Shown: positions 50,488 through 59,993, numbered from the stretch's first letter. The stretch: 64,000 nucleotides of DNA from Litorimonas sp051251645 (GCA_051251645.1 JBPOEY010000001.1:372001-436000); one strand, 5' to 3'. The notes: a model not told the origin generated them from the letters alone. Numbers and translations are program-made.

Positions 50488-50925
50488 CTATGCTAGCGGT
50501 CCTTTCTTAACAGGGCGAGAGCGGATTGCAGAATAGGCGTCGCGAATGACGCTGTTAGTTTTGGGCCACATTCCGAGAGCGCCAATATCGGCGACGGGCA
50601 CAAATTTTGCCTCCAGTGCGTCATCGGCAGCGCAGGGTTCACCGCTGATCCAGACGGCGGCATAGTCGTGCAGGCGGTAAGAAAAGCCTTCAAAGTTGGC
50701 ATCAATCACTGCGACTTTATCGCCCAAAGTTGCGCTCACGCCCGTTTCTTCAGTGAGTTCGCGCAGCGCGGCATCCCGCTCGCTCTCACCGACTTCGATC
50801 CGACCGCCGGGCAAGGACCACTCGCCAGCCCGCGGGGGATTAGCGCGACGGATCAACAGCACGCTTTCGCCGCGAAAGCAGATGACGCCGACGCAATTTG
50901 TCCGCTTTATGTCATTAGTCGTCAT
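50488..50925 (-). CDS. NUDIX hydrolase
   Basis: 145 residues. Complete Nudix box GGRIEVGESERDAALRELTEETG (written in part: GESERDAALRELTEETG), preceded by NPPRAGEWSLPGG. N-terminal VGVICFRGESVLLIRRAN is the usual first strand. Hydrolyses nucleoside-diphosphate-linked compounds; the substrate (possibly ADP-ribose or NADH-like) is not determined. Divergent from the SRAP gene 34 bp away. Confidence 0.92.
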   Translation of the reverse strand: MTTNDIKRTNCVGVICFRGESVLLIRRANPPRAGEWSLPGGRIEVGESERDAALRELTEETGVSATLGDKVAVIDANFEGFSYRLHDYAAVWISGEPCAADDALEAKFVPVADIGALGMWPKTNSVIRDAYSAIRSRPVKKGPLA

Positions 50926-50959
50926 TGCGCTGACCCCGCGCTGTGCTAGCCGCAGTTTT

Positions 50960-51643
50960 ATGTGTGGTCGCTATGTCATTGACGCCAAACAAGATGAAAT
51001 CGCGGATCGGTTTAATGCCGAGGTTAGCGATTTGGGTTTGTGGAGCTGGGACCCGAATTACAACATCACGCCCACGACGGTTGTGCCGACGATTGCGTTG
51101 GACCGAACCAAGACCCGTAAGCTTGTGCCCATGCGCTGGGGTTTGCATCCGCATTGGCGCAAAGAGCCGCCGCAGGGCCGGCCATTGTTTAATGCGCGCG
51201 CCGAGACGGCTGCCGAGAAACCGTCGTTCCGTACGCCGTGGCGTCGGCGTCGGGCCTTGATCCCAGCGACCCATTGGTATGAATGGACGGGCGAGCAGGG
51301 CGGCAAAGTACCGTGGTGCATCAAACCGGAAGGGGGTCCGCAAGAGAGCGGGCTGTTCGCCTTTGCCGGCCTGTGGGATCAATGGCGCGCGAGTGAGGGG
51401 GTCAGCCTGCTCTCGTGCACGATCTTGACGATGGAGAGCAACGGGCCGATCAAGCGGCTGCATCATCGGATGCCGGTGCGATTGCCTGAAACCAGCTGGA
51501 CTGACTGGTTGGATCCAGACGCAAAGCCTGAACGTATTTTTGACGCGGCGTTGGATGCGGAGGATTTGATTTTTTGGAACGTGGACCGCGCTGTGAACTC
51601 CAACCGTGCCGTGGGCTCGAAATTGATCACACCCGTCGTCTGA
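50960..51643 (+). CDS. SRAP-domain protein (HMCES/YedK-like)
   Basis: 227 residues from ATG 50960; the open frame begins earlier but the family starts MCGRYV with catalytic Cys2. Landmarks: NYNITPTTVVPTI, MRWGLHPHW, FNARAETAAEKPSFR with the DNA-contacting Asn/Arg, LIPATHWYEW with the catalytic Glu, and LHHRMPVRLP with the catalytic His. The enzyme links covalently to abasic sites in single-stranded DNA and shields them. Confidence 0.93.
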   Translation: MCGRYVIDAKQDEIADRFNAEVSDLGLWSWDPNYNITPTTVVPTIALDRTKTRKLVPMRWGLHPHWRKEPPQGRPLFNARAETAAEKPSFRTPWRRRRALIPATHWYEWTGEQGGKVPWCIKPEGGPQESGLFAFAGLWDQWRASEGVSLLSCTILTMESNGPIKRLHHRMPVRLPETSWTDWLDPDAKPERIFDAALDAEDLIFWNVDRAVNSNRAVGSKLITPVV

Positions 51644-51657
51644 TGCGACGCTCAAAG

Positions 51658-52791
51658 TCACGACGCCTCAGTTTCCGATTTTGGTAACGCGATGTCTGCA
51701 GGGTCAATGTCAGCTGGATCCGTGTCTGGGACATCAATGTCTAAGATATGTAAATCGGGCGCACTGGGATTAACGGGTTTATCCTGCTCATCCAAGCTCG
51801 CCGCATTGACGAACTTACCCGGAAACATTTGGCGCATGGCCGCGGTGAGGAAATCCGCCATGCGCGCATGACGCTTGCCGATCGGACGTTCCGGCCCGCG
51901 GGTTGTATCGGCGAGGGTTTGGCGTTCCATTTCTGCATTTAATTCTGCACCAACAATCACGGTCATGGCTGTTAGCCAGAACCAGAGCAACAAAACGACA
52001 ACCGCAGAAATCCCGCCATAGGTCGTTTCATATTGACCAAAATTCCGCACGAAAAATGAGAAGGCCCAGCTGATCATCAACCAGCTCACAGTTGTAAACA
52101 ATACGCCCGGAACGATCCAACGTTTTCGAGCCCAGCGCCGTGAGGGGCCGAACCGGTAGACAAAACCGGACCCGAGCATGAACACAGTCAGCAGAACGAC
52201 CCACGGCAAATTGCCTGCGAAAACAGAGGCCGTGCGATCAAGATTAAGAAAGGCCAGGGCGGCTGGAATGCCAATGATGATAAGCAAAGACAGGTAGATA
52301 AAGGCAAACATGCCGACCGTCATTCCGAACGCAACAACGTAAAATTCCAGAATGCTCCGCTTTTCTTCTTCCCCATAAGCGACATTCATAGCGCGCAATA
52401 CGGCGCGAATACCGGCGCCTGCCGTATAGAGCGCAAACAGGAGGGAGACCACAATTCGGAGAGATAATTCCGTGTCCGGCGCGCTGACGACAGAGGCGAT
52501 CTGATCCGAAATTATGACCCAAGCGCTCTCTGGCATGAGGGGCCTGAGAAAATTCGCTAAGCCTTGGATGTCGGACAGATCTGCGAAATAGCCATAGATA
52601 GAGAGTGACGCAGAGATCAGCGGGAAAATCGACAACAGCGCAAAAAAAGCCACACCGGCGGCGACGACAGGCACATTATCTCGGTTAATTTGCATGAATA
52701 CGCGCGCTGCGATTTGCGCATATTCACGAGGCCGAAAATGAAGCGGGCTTCTGACGTCACGCTGCACAAAATCCAAAGAGGCAATTTTCAT
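51658..52791 (-). CDS. YihY/BrkB-family membrane protein
   Basis: 377 residues with six hydrophobic segments (about 43-65, 103-125, 145-165, 185-205, 215-240 and 250-275). Family landmarks: NVPVVAAGVAFFALLSIFPL near the start and YGGISAVVVLLLWFWLTAMTVIVGAELNAE. A C-terminal acidic tail of about 85 residues carries DPADIDPADIALP repeats. Function of the family is unknown. Convergent with the SRAP gene. Confidence 0.88.
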   Translation of the reverse strand: MKIASLDFVQRDVRSPLHFRPREYAQIAARVFMQINRDNVPVVAAGVAFFALLSIFPLISASLSIYGYFADLSDIQGLANFLRPLMPESAWVIISDQIASVVSAPDTELSLRIVVSLLFALYTAGAGIRAVLRAMNVAYGEEEKRSILEFYVVAFGMTVGMFAFIYLSLLIIIGIPAALAFLNLDRTASVFAGNLPWVVLLTVFMLGSGFVYRFGPSRRWARKRWIVPGVLFTTVSWLMISWAFSFFVRNFGQYETTYGGISAVVVLLLWFWLTAMTVIVGAELNAEMERQTLADTTRGPERPIGKRHARMADFLTAAMRQMFPGKFVNAASLDEQDKPVNPSAPDLHILDIDVPDTDPADIDPADIALPKSETEAS

Positions 52792-52806
52792 GTCAGCGCG
52801 ATCGAC

Positions 52807-53592
52807 CTAAGATTTCTTCGGTGGTTGCGGACGTTCGAAAATCAATTCCATTTCGGATGAGCGTTCTTTTGACACGCTATACCCATTCTCGCGGAAGTCC
52901 CTCAGGTCGGCGGCGTGATTGATTCGATTCTGCATAACCCAGCGGGCAAACAGACCGCGTCCAAATTTCGTATAATATTGGATCGGCCGGGCTTTGCCGT
53001 CTTTTTCCTCAAGGAATTTCACCTCAATGACTGGACGGTCGAGTGTCTTGGCATTGACGGCCTTAAAATATTCGTTGGACGCAAGGTTCAGCACAGTCTG
53101 ATCGTGATGGCCGTTCAAATCCGCGCGGATCTGCTCACCAATCTGTTCCCCCCAAAACTGATAGAGGTTTTTGCCGCGATCATTGTCGAGGCGCGTGCCC
53201 ATTTCCAAGCGGTAGGGCTGAATTTCGTCCATCGGGCGCAGCAGCCCGTAAAGTCCGGACAGAATGCGGAGGTGGGTTTGGGCATAGTCTAAATCCGCCT
53301 CGGATAAGCTTTTGGCTTCAAGGCCCCAATAGACATCACCGTCAAACGCCAGCCCGGCAGGCTTCATGCCGTCCGCTTGTCCGTCCATGTCAAAGCGGTC
53401 GAACCGATCGACATTTAATTGCGCTAAATTATCGGATAAATGCATCAGCCGTTTGAGGTCGCCGAGCGACTGGTTCTTTGCCGTTTTGGCCAGCATCTTT
53501 GTGTCGTCCAGCATGCGCGGCTGGGTGACAGGCACGTCGCCGTCATACGTGTCCATATTTAATTTTTTGGCGGGGGAGAGTAAGGTCAACAT
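52807..53592 (-). CDS. yaaA: Peroxide-stress protein YaaA
   Basis: 261 residues from ATG 53592 (GAGG RBS); the open frame runs back to 53778 but only MLTLLSPAKKLN starts the family. YaaA/DUF328 landmarks: AFDGDVYWGL, LRILSGLYGLLRPMDEIQPYRLEMGT, LASNEYFKAV, YTKFGRGLFARWVMQNRI. It limits intracellular iron and oxidative DNA damage in E. coli and can bind DNA. Repeat C lies 147 bp upstream in the same orientation, perhaps as its leader. Confidence 0.93.
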   Translation of the reverse strand: MLTLLSPAKKLNMDTYDGDVPVTQPRMLDDTKMLAKTAKNQSLGDLKRLMHLSDNLAQLNVDRFDRFDMDGQADGMKPAGLAFDGDVYWGLEAKSLSEADLDYAQTHLRILSGLYGLLRPMDEIQPYRLEMGTRLDNDRGKNLYQFWGEQIGEQIRADLNGHHDQTVLNLASNEYFKAVNAKTLDRPVIEVKFLEEKDGKARPIQYYTKFGRGLFARWVMQNRINHAADLRDFRENGYSVSKERSSEMELIFERPQPPKKS

Positions 53593-53738
53593 GATTGCGT
53601 CCTCATAACAGCGAGCCGGGATTGGCTTGTCCGCGTGGGTATGGGGAGGGGTCGCAAGGACGAGGGATGAAGTCAAGCCACGCGTCCACGCGGACCGGAC
53701 ATCAGGGTCGCGGCAAATTGGCATGACGTCGTGAAAAG

Positions 53739-54200
53739 TGACACGAGCGCGGGCCCGACCCCGTGACGGGTAGAGCAAAATAGAACCGATTTACACAGGG
53801 TCGAACCCGCGCGCTTGGTGAACGCACCCGATCAAAAACGCCGTGACCTGACGGCCCGCGATGAGCGCACGCCAGTGACGGTTAGACGGACTGTAGGACT
53901 TTCGGTCCTACCTCCACCTGCCGCCGAATCGTCCGAAGGCGCACTGTTTGAGCGATCCGTAGACCCTCAACCCAGCTCGTGACTCATCCGGTCGATCCTC
54001 ATCGATCGCTTCGTCGGATGGAACCATACGCGCCGCATTAACTCGCGCACCGTCCAGCCCACCAAACCCCCGCCAGCCATAGAGCAATGCACTCTCTCGT
54101 GTCCGAAGCGGGTGAGGGTAATAGATCACGGTTTAGGTAAGGGTGGATGGGATTGGGTCGATTCTAGTGGAAGTAGGGTTTGCGAGGAGGTTGAGCGGGG
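53739..54200 (-). repeat. Dispersed structured repeat, copy C (minus strand)
   Basis: The reverse complement of 53739-54121 matches 22884-23265 over its whole length; 54122-54200 matches the 5' extension of copies A and B less well. It has the same set of stems, and one hairpin reads GGGT-tcg-ACCC where copy B has GGGC-ttt-GCTC. It is oriented like yaaA, ending 146 bp before that ATG, so it may be the 5' leader of that transcript or an independent small RNA. Confidence 0.75.
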
Positions 54201-54208
54201 ATGATTTC

Positions 54209-54595
54209 TTTTTGGCCCCCTCCGACCTTCACTGCGTTCCGGCCACCTCCCCGATGAAGGGGGAGGAATTAGATCGAGTGAATACGCCCCTTTTTCATTC
54301 CGCTTAGGCGCAAACCCCCATTGTGGAGGAGGGACATCATTCGCAATTTACCACTTTTCCTCCCCCTCAATGGGGAAGGTGGCGCGTCCGTAGGACGGGA
54401 AAGAGGGGACCAGAAAAAACTCCAGATCAATTCATTTTGCCGTCAATAGAGATGGTGTGACTCTCTTGCGACCAGCCGCTCGCTTTAGCGTAATCCCTTT
54501 AAAGGGGAGGGAAAGGACGGTGAGGTGCGAGAGAAATTCCTCCCCCTTCATGGGGGAGGTGGCCGTAGCGAAGCGTAGGTCGGAGGGGGCCTCCT
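54209..54595. repeat. Intergenic palindromic repeats
   Basis: Ccccctccgacctt…ggccacctcccc…gaagggggagg (54213-54268) recurs as its reverse complement at 54532-54592, giving an inverted pair with a diverged third unit at about 54357-54415. Each unit contains its own cctccccc…gggggagg stem. This is the common intergenic repeat type of high-GC alphaproteobacteria. No gene in the stretch. Confidence 0.75.
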
Positions 54596-54983
54596 ATAAA
54601 CTCTTACCGAAATCTGTCCCAATCAGTTCATTTAAAGTCGCTTCAATGTCTTCAATCACACAACCCATATCCTGCCACACATGCTTTGCGTCGATCCTGA
54701 TGACCCGATAACCTTGCTCAACCATCCATAGGTCTCGGGTCTTATCGCGTAACATACGGTCGGGCGTATCGTGATGGTGTCCATCGACTTCAATAATGAG
54801 CATGGCTTTCCGGCAGAGAAAATCAGCAATGTAAGGCCCGACTTTTGCTTGTCGCCGAAACGCACAATTAAGGCTGCGGAAGCTTTTCAGTTCCTTCCAC
54901 AGCATTATTTCTTCTTCAGACTGATTGTCCCGAAGTTGCTTCGCTTGAGGCGAGGAGGAGAAATGATTACGGCGGCCTGTCAA
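54594..54983 (-). CDS. DUF559-domain (Vsr-like endonuclease fold) protein
   Basis: 129 residues from a TTG at 54983, directly behind the oxidase stop; the open frame reaches 55568 but overlaps the oxidase and is not protein-like there. DUF559 pattern: EIMLWKELKSF, CAFRRQAKVGPYIADFLCRKAMLIIEVDGHHH and GYRVIRIDAKHVW, with the D…E-x-D residues of a Vsr/restriction-like fold. Often spread next to repeats; cellular role unknown. Confidence 0.75.
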   Translation of the reverse strand: MTGRRNHFSSSPQAKQLRDNQSEEEIMLWKELKSFRSLNCAFRRQAKVGPYIADFLCRKAMLIIEVDGHHHDTPDRMLRDKTRDLWMVEQGYRVIRIDAKHVWQDMGCVIEDIEATLNELIGTDFGKSL

Positions 54984-54985
54984 TG

Positions 54986-56386
54986 CTAAATCATCACCCT
55001 TGGATTCATAATCCCGTCCGGGTCCATTGCGGCCTTCACGCGCCGGAGTAGCGCCATTTTTACCGGATCGGCGCGTTTGGCGAGGGTCTCGCGTTTCATA
55101 ATGCCGATGCCATGTTCGGCGCTGATGGAGCCGCCGAAACTGTCGACAATATCGAAAATGGCTTCGCTTATATCGTCCCAATGGGCGAGGAACGCGTCGC
55201 GATTGGCGGCGAGGTCCGGGCTGGCTGGTTGGGCGATATTGTAATGGATATTGCCGTCGCCGAAATGGCCGAACCCAACCGGGCGGCAGCCGGGGACGAT
55301 GCGTTGGACGGTTGCGTCGGCGCGGGTGAAGAAGTCGGCGATCCGGTCGATCGGCACGGTGATGTCTTGCTTGATCGATCCGCCCAGGAATTTTTGGCCC
55401 GCGCTCATATGTTCGCGGATGGAGCCGAGCGCGCGGAATTGAGCGTCTGATTGCGCCAGCACGGCGTCGCGGACCAATCCGTCCGCCATGACCGTTTCGA
55501 GTTTCGGCATAATTAACGCGGCTCCGGCGGCTTCGCTCTCGACTTCGAAGTCGGCGAGGACATACCACGGGTGCGGTTCTGTGAACGGGTCGCGCTCATT
55601 GTCGAAATTATCGGTGACGGCGGCAAAGCCAATGCGCGGCATGACCTCGAACATGGCCAGTGCGGATCCGCGCAATTGGGTCAGCAGGGCGACCGCGTCT
55701 TTGACCGACGCCACGGCCATCATCACCCGCGTGACATGGCCGGGTTGCGGATAAAGTTTCAGCGTGGCGGCTGTGATGATACCGAGCGTGCCTTCTGCGC
55801 CGAGGAACAGGCGCGACAGATCATAGCCCGTATTATCCTTGCGCAGGCTGGTCAGGCCGTTGAAGATTTGCCCGTCCGCGAGCACTGCTTCGACGCCGAA
55901 AACGAGGTCTTTGGTGGTGCCATATTTCAACACGTGATTGCCGCCCGCATTGGTCGACAGCACCCCGCCGACCGTGCAGCTGCCTTCTGATGACAGGGTC
56001 AGTGGGAATTTGCGATTAGCGGCGTGGGCGGCCTCTTGCACCGTGTGCAGTGTCGCGCCCGCCTCAACCGTAATCGCGTCCGCGACCGGATTAACCTCGC
56101 GCACCTTGGTCATGCGTTTGAGGCTTAGAAGGACTTCGCCTTGCGGCGTTTGCCCGCCAACAAGCCCCGTATTGCCGCCTTGCGGGACGATTGACAGGCC
56201 GTGCTGCGCGCAGATTTTAACCGCCGTCGCAACCTCTGCGGTTGAGCCGGGGGTGAGCAGGATCGGGGTCGTGCCGAAATATTTGTCGCGCCATTCGGTC
56301 AAATGTGGGGCGATGATGTCGGCGTCCTGAGTCCAGGCTTTGGCGGGCAGGCTGGTTTTCAGGGCGCATATTCCAGGGGACGTCAT
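54986..56386 (-). CDS. GlcD-type FAD-linked 2-hydroxyacid dehydrogenase
   Basis: 466 residues. FAD_binding_4 domain (PQGGNTGLVGGQTP, EGSCTVGGVLSTNAGGNHVLKYG) and FAD-oxidase C domain (FGHFGDGNIHYNI, ending ISAEHGIGIMKRETL with the conserved His). Family oxidises D-2-hydroxyglutarate, D-lactate or glycolate; the exact substrate cannot be told. No GlcE/GlcF subunits nearby, favouring a single-subunit enzyme. Confidence 0.88.
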   Translation of the reverse strand: MTSPGICALKTSLPAKAWTQDADIIAPHLTEWRDKYFGTTPILLTPGSTAEVATAVKICAQHGLSIVPQGGNTGLVGGQTPQGEVLLSLKRMTKVREVNPVADAITVEAGATLHTVQEAAHAANRKFPLTLSSEGSCTVGGVLSTNAGGNHVLKYGTTKDLVFGVEAVLADGQIFNGLTSLRKDNTGYDLSRLFLGAEGTLGIITAATLKLYPQPGHVTRVMMAVASVKDAVALLTQLRGSALAMFEVMPRIGFAAVTDNFDNERDPFTEPHPWYVLADFEVESEAAGAALIMPKLETVMADGLVRDAVLAQSDAQFRALGSIREHMSAGQKFLGGSIKQDITVPIDRIADFFTRADATVQRIVPGCRPVGFGHFGDGNIHYNIAQPASPDLAANRDAFLAHWDDISEAIFDIVDSFGGSISAEHGIGIMKRETLAKRADPVKMALLRRVKAAMDPDGIMNPRVMI

Positions 56387-56395
56387 AGCACTGTT

Positions 56396-57331
56396 CTAGC
56401 GACCCAGTGCGGCGCGGCGCAAGCGGTCGTTGATGGCGACGCCCAGTCCCGTCTTCGGAATGGGCGCGACAGCGAGCTTAACGGTCGGGCCGTCAAGGTC
56501 GCGCAGCAGGCGGTAGAGATTGCGCGCCGCCTCTGACAGGTCACCAGAGGGCGACAGGTTCGGGTCGGCGTAGGCGGGGCCAAACCCAATCAGAGTTTCG
56601 CCACCCGCAGTGTCGGTAGCGTTAAGACGCAGGCTGGCTTGCGGCGCATAATGCCGCGCCAGCATGCCCGGCGAGGCGAGCGGGCCGTCAGGGTCAGGGT
56701 GCGCCAGCGGTCCCGTGATGCCCGCGATTGCGTCCTCAGAAATGGCTCCACTTCGCAAGAGTGTTGCGCCGGTCGCGTCTATCCGGATCACGGTTGATTC
56801 CAGTCCGCGTCGGCACGCGCCGCCGTCGATGATAAGGGGAATACGGTCGCCTAAATCGGCGCGGACATGATCGGCGCTCGTCGGGCTGACATGACCCGAC
56901 AGATTGGCGCTCGGCATGACCAAGGGACCGGACCATCCTGCCGCCATGAGTCCCGCCCGCCATGGGGCATCGGGACATCGCAATGCAATCGTATCGAGAC
57001 CCGCAGAGGCGCGCGCTGCCAAATCGCTGTGGCGGCGCGGAAGCACGAGGGTCAGGGGCCCCGGCCAGAAGCGCGCCCTCAGCGCGGTCGCGAGATCGGG
57101 AATCTGCGCGTAGACTGCGACTTGTTCTGGTGCGAGCAAATGGGTGATCAGCGGATTATGCGACGGGCGACCTTTGGCCGTGTAGATCGCGGCAATGGCC
57201 GTCTCCGACCGCGCATCCCCGGCAAGGCCGTAAACTGTCTCTGTCGGCAGCGCGACGAGCCCGCCAGCATGCAGTATCTCCGCCGCACGCGCGTAGGCAT
57301 CCGAACCTGCTGTCATCATTTTTGCCATCAT
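56396..57331 (-). CDS. L-threonylcarbamoyladenylate synthase (Sua5 type)
   Basis: 311 residues. YrdC domain (ALPTETVYGLAGDARSETAI, YTAKGRPSHNPLI, FWPGPLTLVLPR, MPSANLSGHVSPTSADHV) and a C-terminal Sua5 domain (ASPGMLARHYAPQASLRLN, then AAINDRLRRAALGR). Makes the threonylcarbamoyl-AMP used for the tRNA t6A37 modification. Start may be any of the first three Met. Divergent from lepB. Confidence 0.92.
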   Translation of the reverse strand: MMAKMMTAGSDAYARAAEILHAGGLVALPTETVYGLAGDARSETAIAAIYTAKGRPSHNPLITHLLAPEQVAVYAQIPDLATALRARFWPGPLTLVLPRRHSDLAARASAGLDTIALRCPDAPWRAGLMAAGWSGPLVMPSANLSGHVSPTSADHVRADLGDRIPLIIDGGACRRGLESTVIRIDATGATLLRSGAISEDAIAGITGPLAHPDPDGPLASPGMLARHYAPQASLRLNATDTAGGETLIGFGPAYADPNLSPSGDLSEAARNLYRLLRDLDGPTVKLAVAPIPKTGLGVAINDRLRRAALGR

Positions 57332-57405
57332 CGGGTCTAACTAGCCATCCTGACTGCGTATTGACAGTTGAAAGCGACCGCGCAGCTTGTCATTGGCAGC
57401 CTTAC

Positions 57406-58233
57406 ATGTCTGTGAAAAGTTCACATAATGCAGCGGCGCTGCCTGTTCCGTCGGAACGTCCCTCTCATCTGACCCGGTTGGGCGAAGAATTGCGGTTCTT
57501 TGCCAAACTGGCCGTTGTGATGTTGGCGGTGCTGACGCTGGTCTGGGGCCATTATAAAATTCCGTCCGAGTCGATGCAGCCGACGCTCGAAGTGGGCGAC
57601 CATATCTATGTGTCTAAGTTTGCTTATGGCTACTCGCGCCACTCGCTCCCGCTCGGCCTGCATAATCTGCCGCTGCCAGAGGGGCGCATCTTCGCACGCT
57701 TACCCAAGCGCGGCGACATTGTTGTGTTCCGTAATCCGAATAATGGCACCGTGATGATTAAACGCACGGTCGGCTTGCCGGGCGATGAAATTCAGGTGCT
57801 CGACGGGCGGCTTTATATCAATGGCAGCCTTGTCGCGCGTGAGTCGTTAGGTGATTTCCTCTATAAAACGCGCGACACATTCCGCACCGTATCTGGGGCA
57901 ACAGAATATACGGAAAACCTGCCTGGCGACGATGAGCCACACGCGATTTTTGAGCATAGAGACAACGCTTTACTGGACAACACGGATGTTTTCGTCGTGC
58001 CGCAGGGACATGTGTTTTTCATGGGGGATAATCGTGATCGGTCGACGGATTCGCGTGTCAACCGAACGGACCCATTCGGGGGTGTCTTGTCAGAGAGCGA
58101 CTTCGGGCCCGGCTTTGTGCCGATCAATAATTTGATTGGTCGGGCGGATATTTTGATGTTTTCGTTTAATCGGTGTGACCGTGCAGAGGGCCTGCGCTGT
58201 CCGGCTGAGAAACGTGCTCCCTCACGGCTATGA
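57406..58233 (+). CDS. lepB: Signal peptidase I
   Basis: 275 residues from ATG 57406 (frame open to 57322). One N-terminal TM helix (FFAKLAVVMLAVLTLVWG). Catalytic Ser56 in IPSESMQPTLEVGD and Lys119 in VMIKRTVGLPGDEI, plus FMGDNRDRSTDSR near the end. Removes Sec signal peptides on the periplasmic face. First gene of a coupled run to ispA. Confidence 0.95.
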   Translation: MSVKSSHNAAALPVPSERPSHLTRLGEELRFFAKLAVVMLAVLTLVWGHYKIPSESMQPTLEVGDHIYVSKFAYGYSRHSLPLGLHNLPLPEGRIFARLPKRGDIVVFRNPNNGTVMIKRTVGLPGDEIQVLDGRLYINGSLVARESLGDFLYKTRDTFRTVSGATEYTENLPGDDEPHAIFEHRDNALLDNTDVFVVPQGHVFFMGDNRDRSTDSRVNRTDPFGGVLSESDFGPGFVPINNLIGRADILMFSFNRCDRAEGLRCPAEKRAPSRL

Positions 58234-58847
58234 GCGATCCGTCTTCCATGGATACGATTATTCTGGTGCGCCACGGCAAGCCGGCGCTGTCACGCAAAGT
58301 GCGTCTGACTTGGCGTGAATTTCGCGACTGGTGGATTCGCTATGATGAGGGCGGCATCAAACCGGGGCAAACGCCGCCGAAAAAAGTCGTCCAATGGGCG
58401 CAAGACGCGGATATCATCCTGTCATCCCCCTTGCGCCGTGCGGTCGAAAGCGTCGAGCTCGCCGCAGGCCGTGCGCCGGACATGACCCTGCCAGGCTTGG
58501 TTGAGGCCGCTTTACCGTCTCCTCCGCTGGGCCTTTTAAAACTACGTCCTAAAAGCTGGGGTACGGTGGCGCGCATTCTTTGGTATATGGGCTATAGCGA
58601 CGGGATGGAAAGCCATGCAGAAGCCCGCGCGCGCGCCGATGCCGTCTGTGTACAGTTAGAAGACTGTGCGTCAGCGGGTCGCACCGTCTATGTCTCGGGT
58701 CACGGATGGTTTAACCGGATGATTAAAGGTAGCCTGATGGCACGCGGTTGGCGCTGCAAGAGCCAGAATGGTGATTTGCACTGGAGCCGACGCTGTATGG
58801 TCCGGCCCACTTGCGGCAACGCATTAGAACAAGGGGACGCCGCGTGA
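58230..58847 (+). CDS. Histidine-phosphatase-family protein
   Basis: 205 residues, ATGA overlap with lepB. RHG motif near the start (IILVRHGKPALS), phosphatase core with SSPLRRAVESVELA and the second catalytic His in YVSGHGWFNRMIKG. Phosphoglycerate-mutase/SixA superfamily; substrate unknown. Located between lepB and xseB in one transcription unit. Confidence 0.87.
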   Translation: MSDPSSMDTIILVRHGKPALSRKVRLTWREFRDWWIRYDEGGIKPGQTPPKKVVQWAQDADIILSSPLRRAVESVELAAGRAPDMTLPGLVEAALPSPPLGLLKLRPKSWGTVARILWYMGYSDGMESHAEARARADAVCVQLEDCASAGRTVYVSGHGWFNRMIKGSLMARGWRCKSQNGDLHWSRRCMVRPTCGNALEQGDAA

Positions 58848-59083
58848 GCGACACACCACTTAAAAGTCTCAGCTTTGAAGACGCGCTGAGCGAGCTTGAG
58901 CTAATTGTTCAGCGGCTAGAGCGCGGCGACGCGCCGCTCGAAGAATCAATCGCCATTTATCAACGCGGCGCAAAGCTTAAAGCGCATTGCGAAGGCAAGC
59001 TGAAAGACGCGCAGTTGAAAGTCGAGAAGATTGTGCTGGCCCCAGATGGCAGTGCAAATATTGAGGCATTCGACGCTGAGTAA
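58844..59083 (+). CDS. xseB: Exodeoxyribonuclease VII small subunit
   Basis: 79 residues from a GTG that overlaps the previous stop (GTGA). Family pattern SFEDALSELELIVQRLERGDAPLEESI and IYQRGAKLKAHCEGKLKDAQ. It associates in several copies with XseA to degrade single-stranded DNA. xseA is not in the window. Confidence 0.95.
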   Translation: MSDTPLKSLSFEDALSELELIVQRLERGDAPLEESIAIYQRGAKLKAHCEGKLKDAQLKVEKIVLAPDGSANIEAFDAE

Positions 59084-59084
59084 C

Positions 59085-59993
59085 GTGCTCGATAAGATGC
59101 TAGCCGTGACCCCATTTCGTGATCATTTGCGCGTCACCGCTGACGCTGTGGAAGCCGCGTTGGATCGGTTGCTACCCGAGCCGACAGGCCACCATGCCGT
59201 TGTGACTGAGGCTATGCGCTATGCGGCCTTGGGCGGGGGCAAGCGGTTACGCCCGTTCCTCGTGCTAGAAACAGCGCGCATGCTGGGCGGGGATATGGAT
59301 CACGCCATGACCGTTGGCTGTGCGCTCGAATGCCTGCATGTTTATAGCCTCGTCCACGATGATCTGCCGTGTATGGATGATGATGATCTGCGCCGGGGAA
59401 AACCGACCGTGCACAAGCGTTATGACGAAGCGATTGCTGTGCTGGCCGGCGATGGCCTGCTGACACATGCCTTTGAGCTCTTGGCAGGCGACGGTGCGCA
59501 TGCCGATCCGGCCGTTCGCGCCCGCCTCGTGCTGGAACTCGCGCGTGCCGGCGGAACAAACGGTATGATCGGGGGCCAGATTGTCGACATCACTGTGGCG
59601 GAAAATGAGCGTGATACAGCGCTCATCACGCAATTGCAGGCGATGAAGACGGGGGCTTTGATCCGATACGCGACTAAGGCCGGCGGGTTAATTTCTGATG
59701 CACAGCCGCATGATTTTCTCGCCCTTGACCGCTATTCAGACGCGCTTGGGTTGGCCTTTCAAATTCGCGATGATATCCTTGATGTCGAAGGCGATGCCGC
59801 CGTTGTTGGTAAAGCGGTCGGCAAAGACGCAGACCTTGGAAAGGCCACATTCGTGTCGCTCTTGGGCCTTGATGGCGCGAAAGAGAAAGCGCGACAATTG
59901 GGCGAGACGGCGCGGGCCGCTCTTGCTCCTTATGGGGAAAAGGGGCAGGCTCTGATGGGGACGGTAGACTTTGTTTTACAGCGCCAGCATTAG
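59085..59993 (+). CDS. ispA: Polyprenyl (farnesyl) diphosphate synthase
   Basis: 302 residues from GTG 59085, one base after xseB; ATG 59097 is an alternative. First Asp-rich motif DDLPCMDDDDLRRGKPT, second motif QIRDDILDVEGD, plus GGGKRLRPFLV. Short-chain E-prenyl synthase making geranyl/farnesyl diphosphate from IPP and DMAPP. Placed with dxs, as in many alphaproteobacteria. Confidence 0.94.
   Translation: MLDKMLAVTPFRDHLRVTADAVEAALDRLLPEPTGHHAVVTEAMRYAALGGGKRLRPFLVLETARMLGGDMDHAMTVGCALECLHVYSLVHDDLPCMDDDDLRRGKPTVHKRYDEAIAVLAGDGLLTHAFELLAGDGAHADPAVRARLVLELARAGGTNGMIGGQIVDITVAENERDTALITQLQAMKTGALIRYATKAGGLISDAQPHDFLALDRYSDALGLAFQIRDDILDVEGDAAVVGKAVGKDADLGKATFVSLLGLDGAKEKARQLGETARAALAPYGEKGQALMGTVDFVLQRQH

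Noticed and set aside
53593..53778. 62-residue extension of YaaA
   Set aside because: The family starts at MLTLLSPAKK (53592) with a GAGG RBS; the extension runs into repeat C and is not conserved-looking.
54986..55568. N-terminal extension of the DUF559 frame
   Set aside because: It is antiparallel-free but fully overlaps the FAD-oxidase C-terminus in another frame, is Arg/Pro-rich and not protein-like; the gene is started at TTG 54983 instead.
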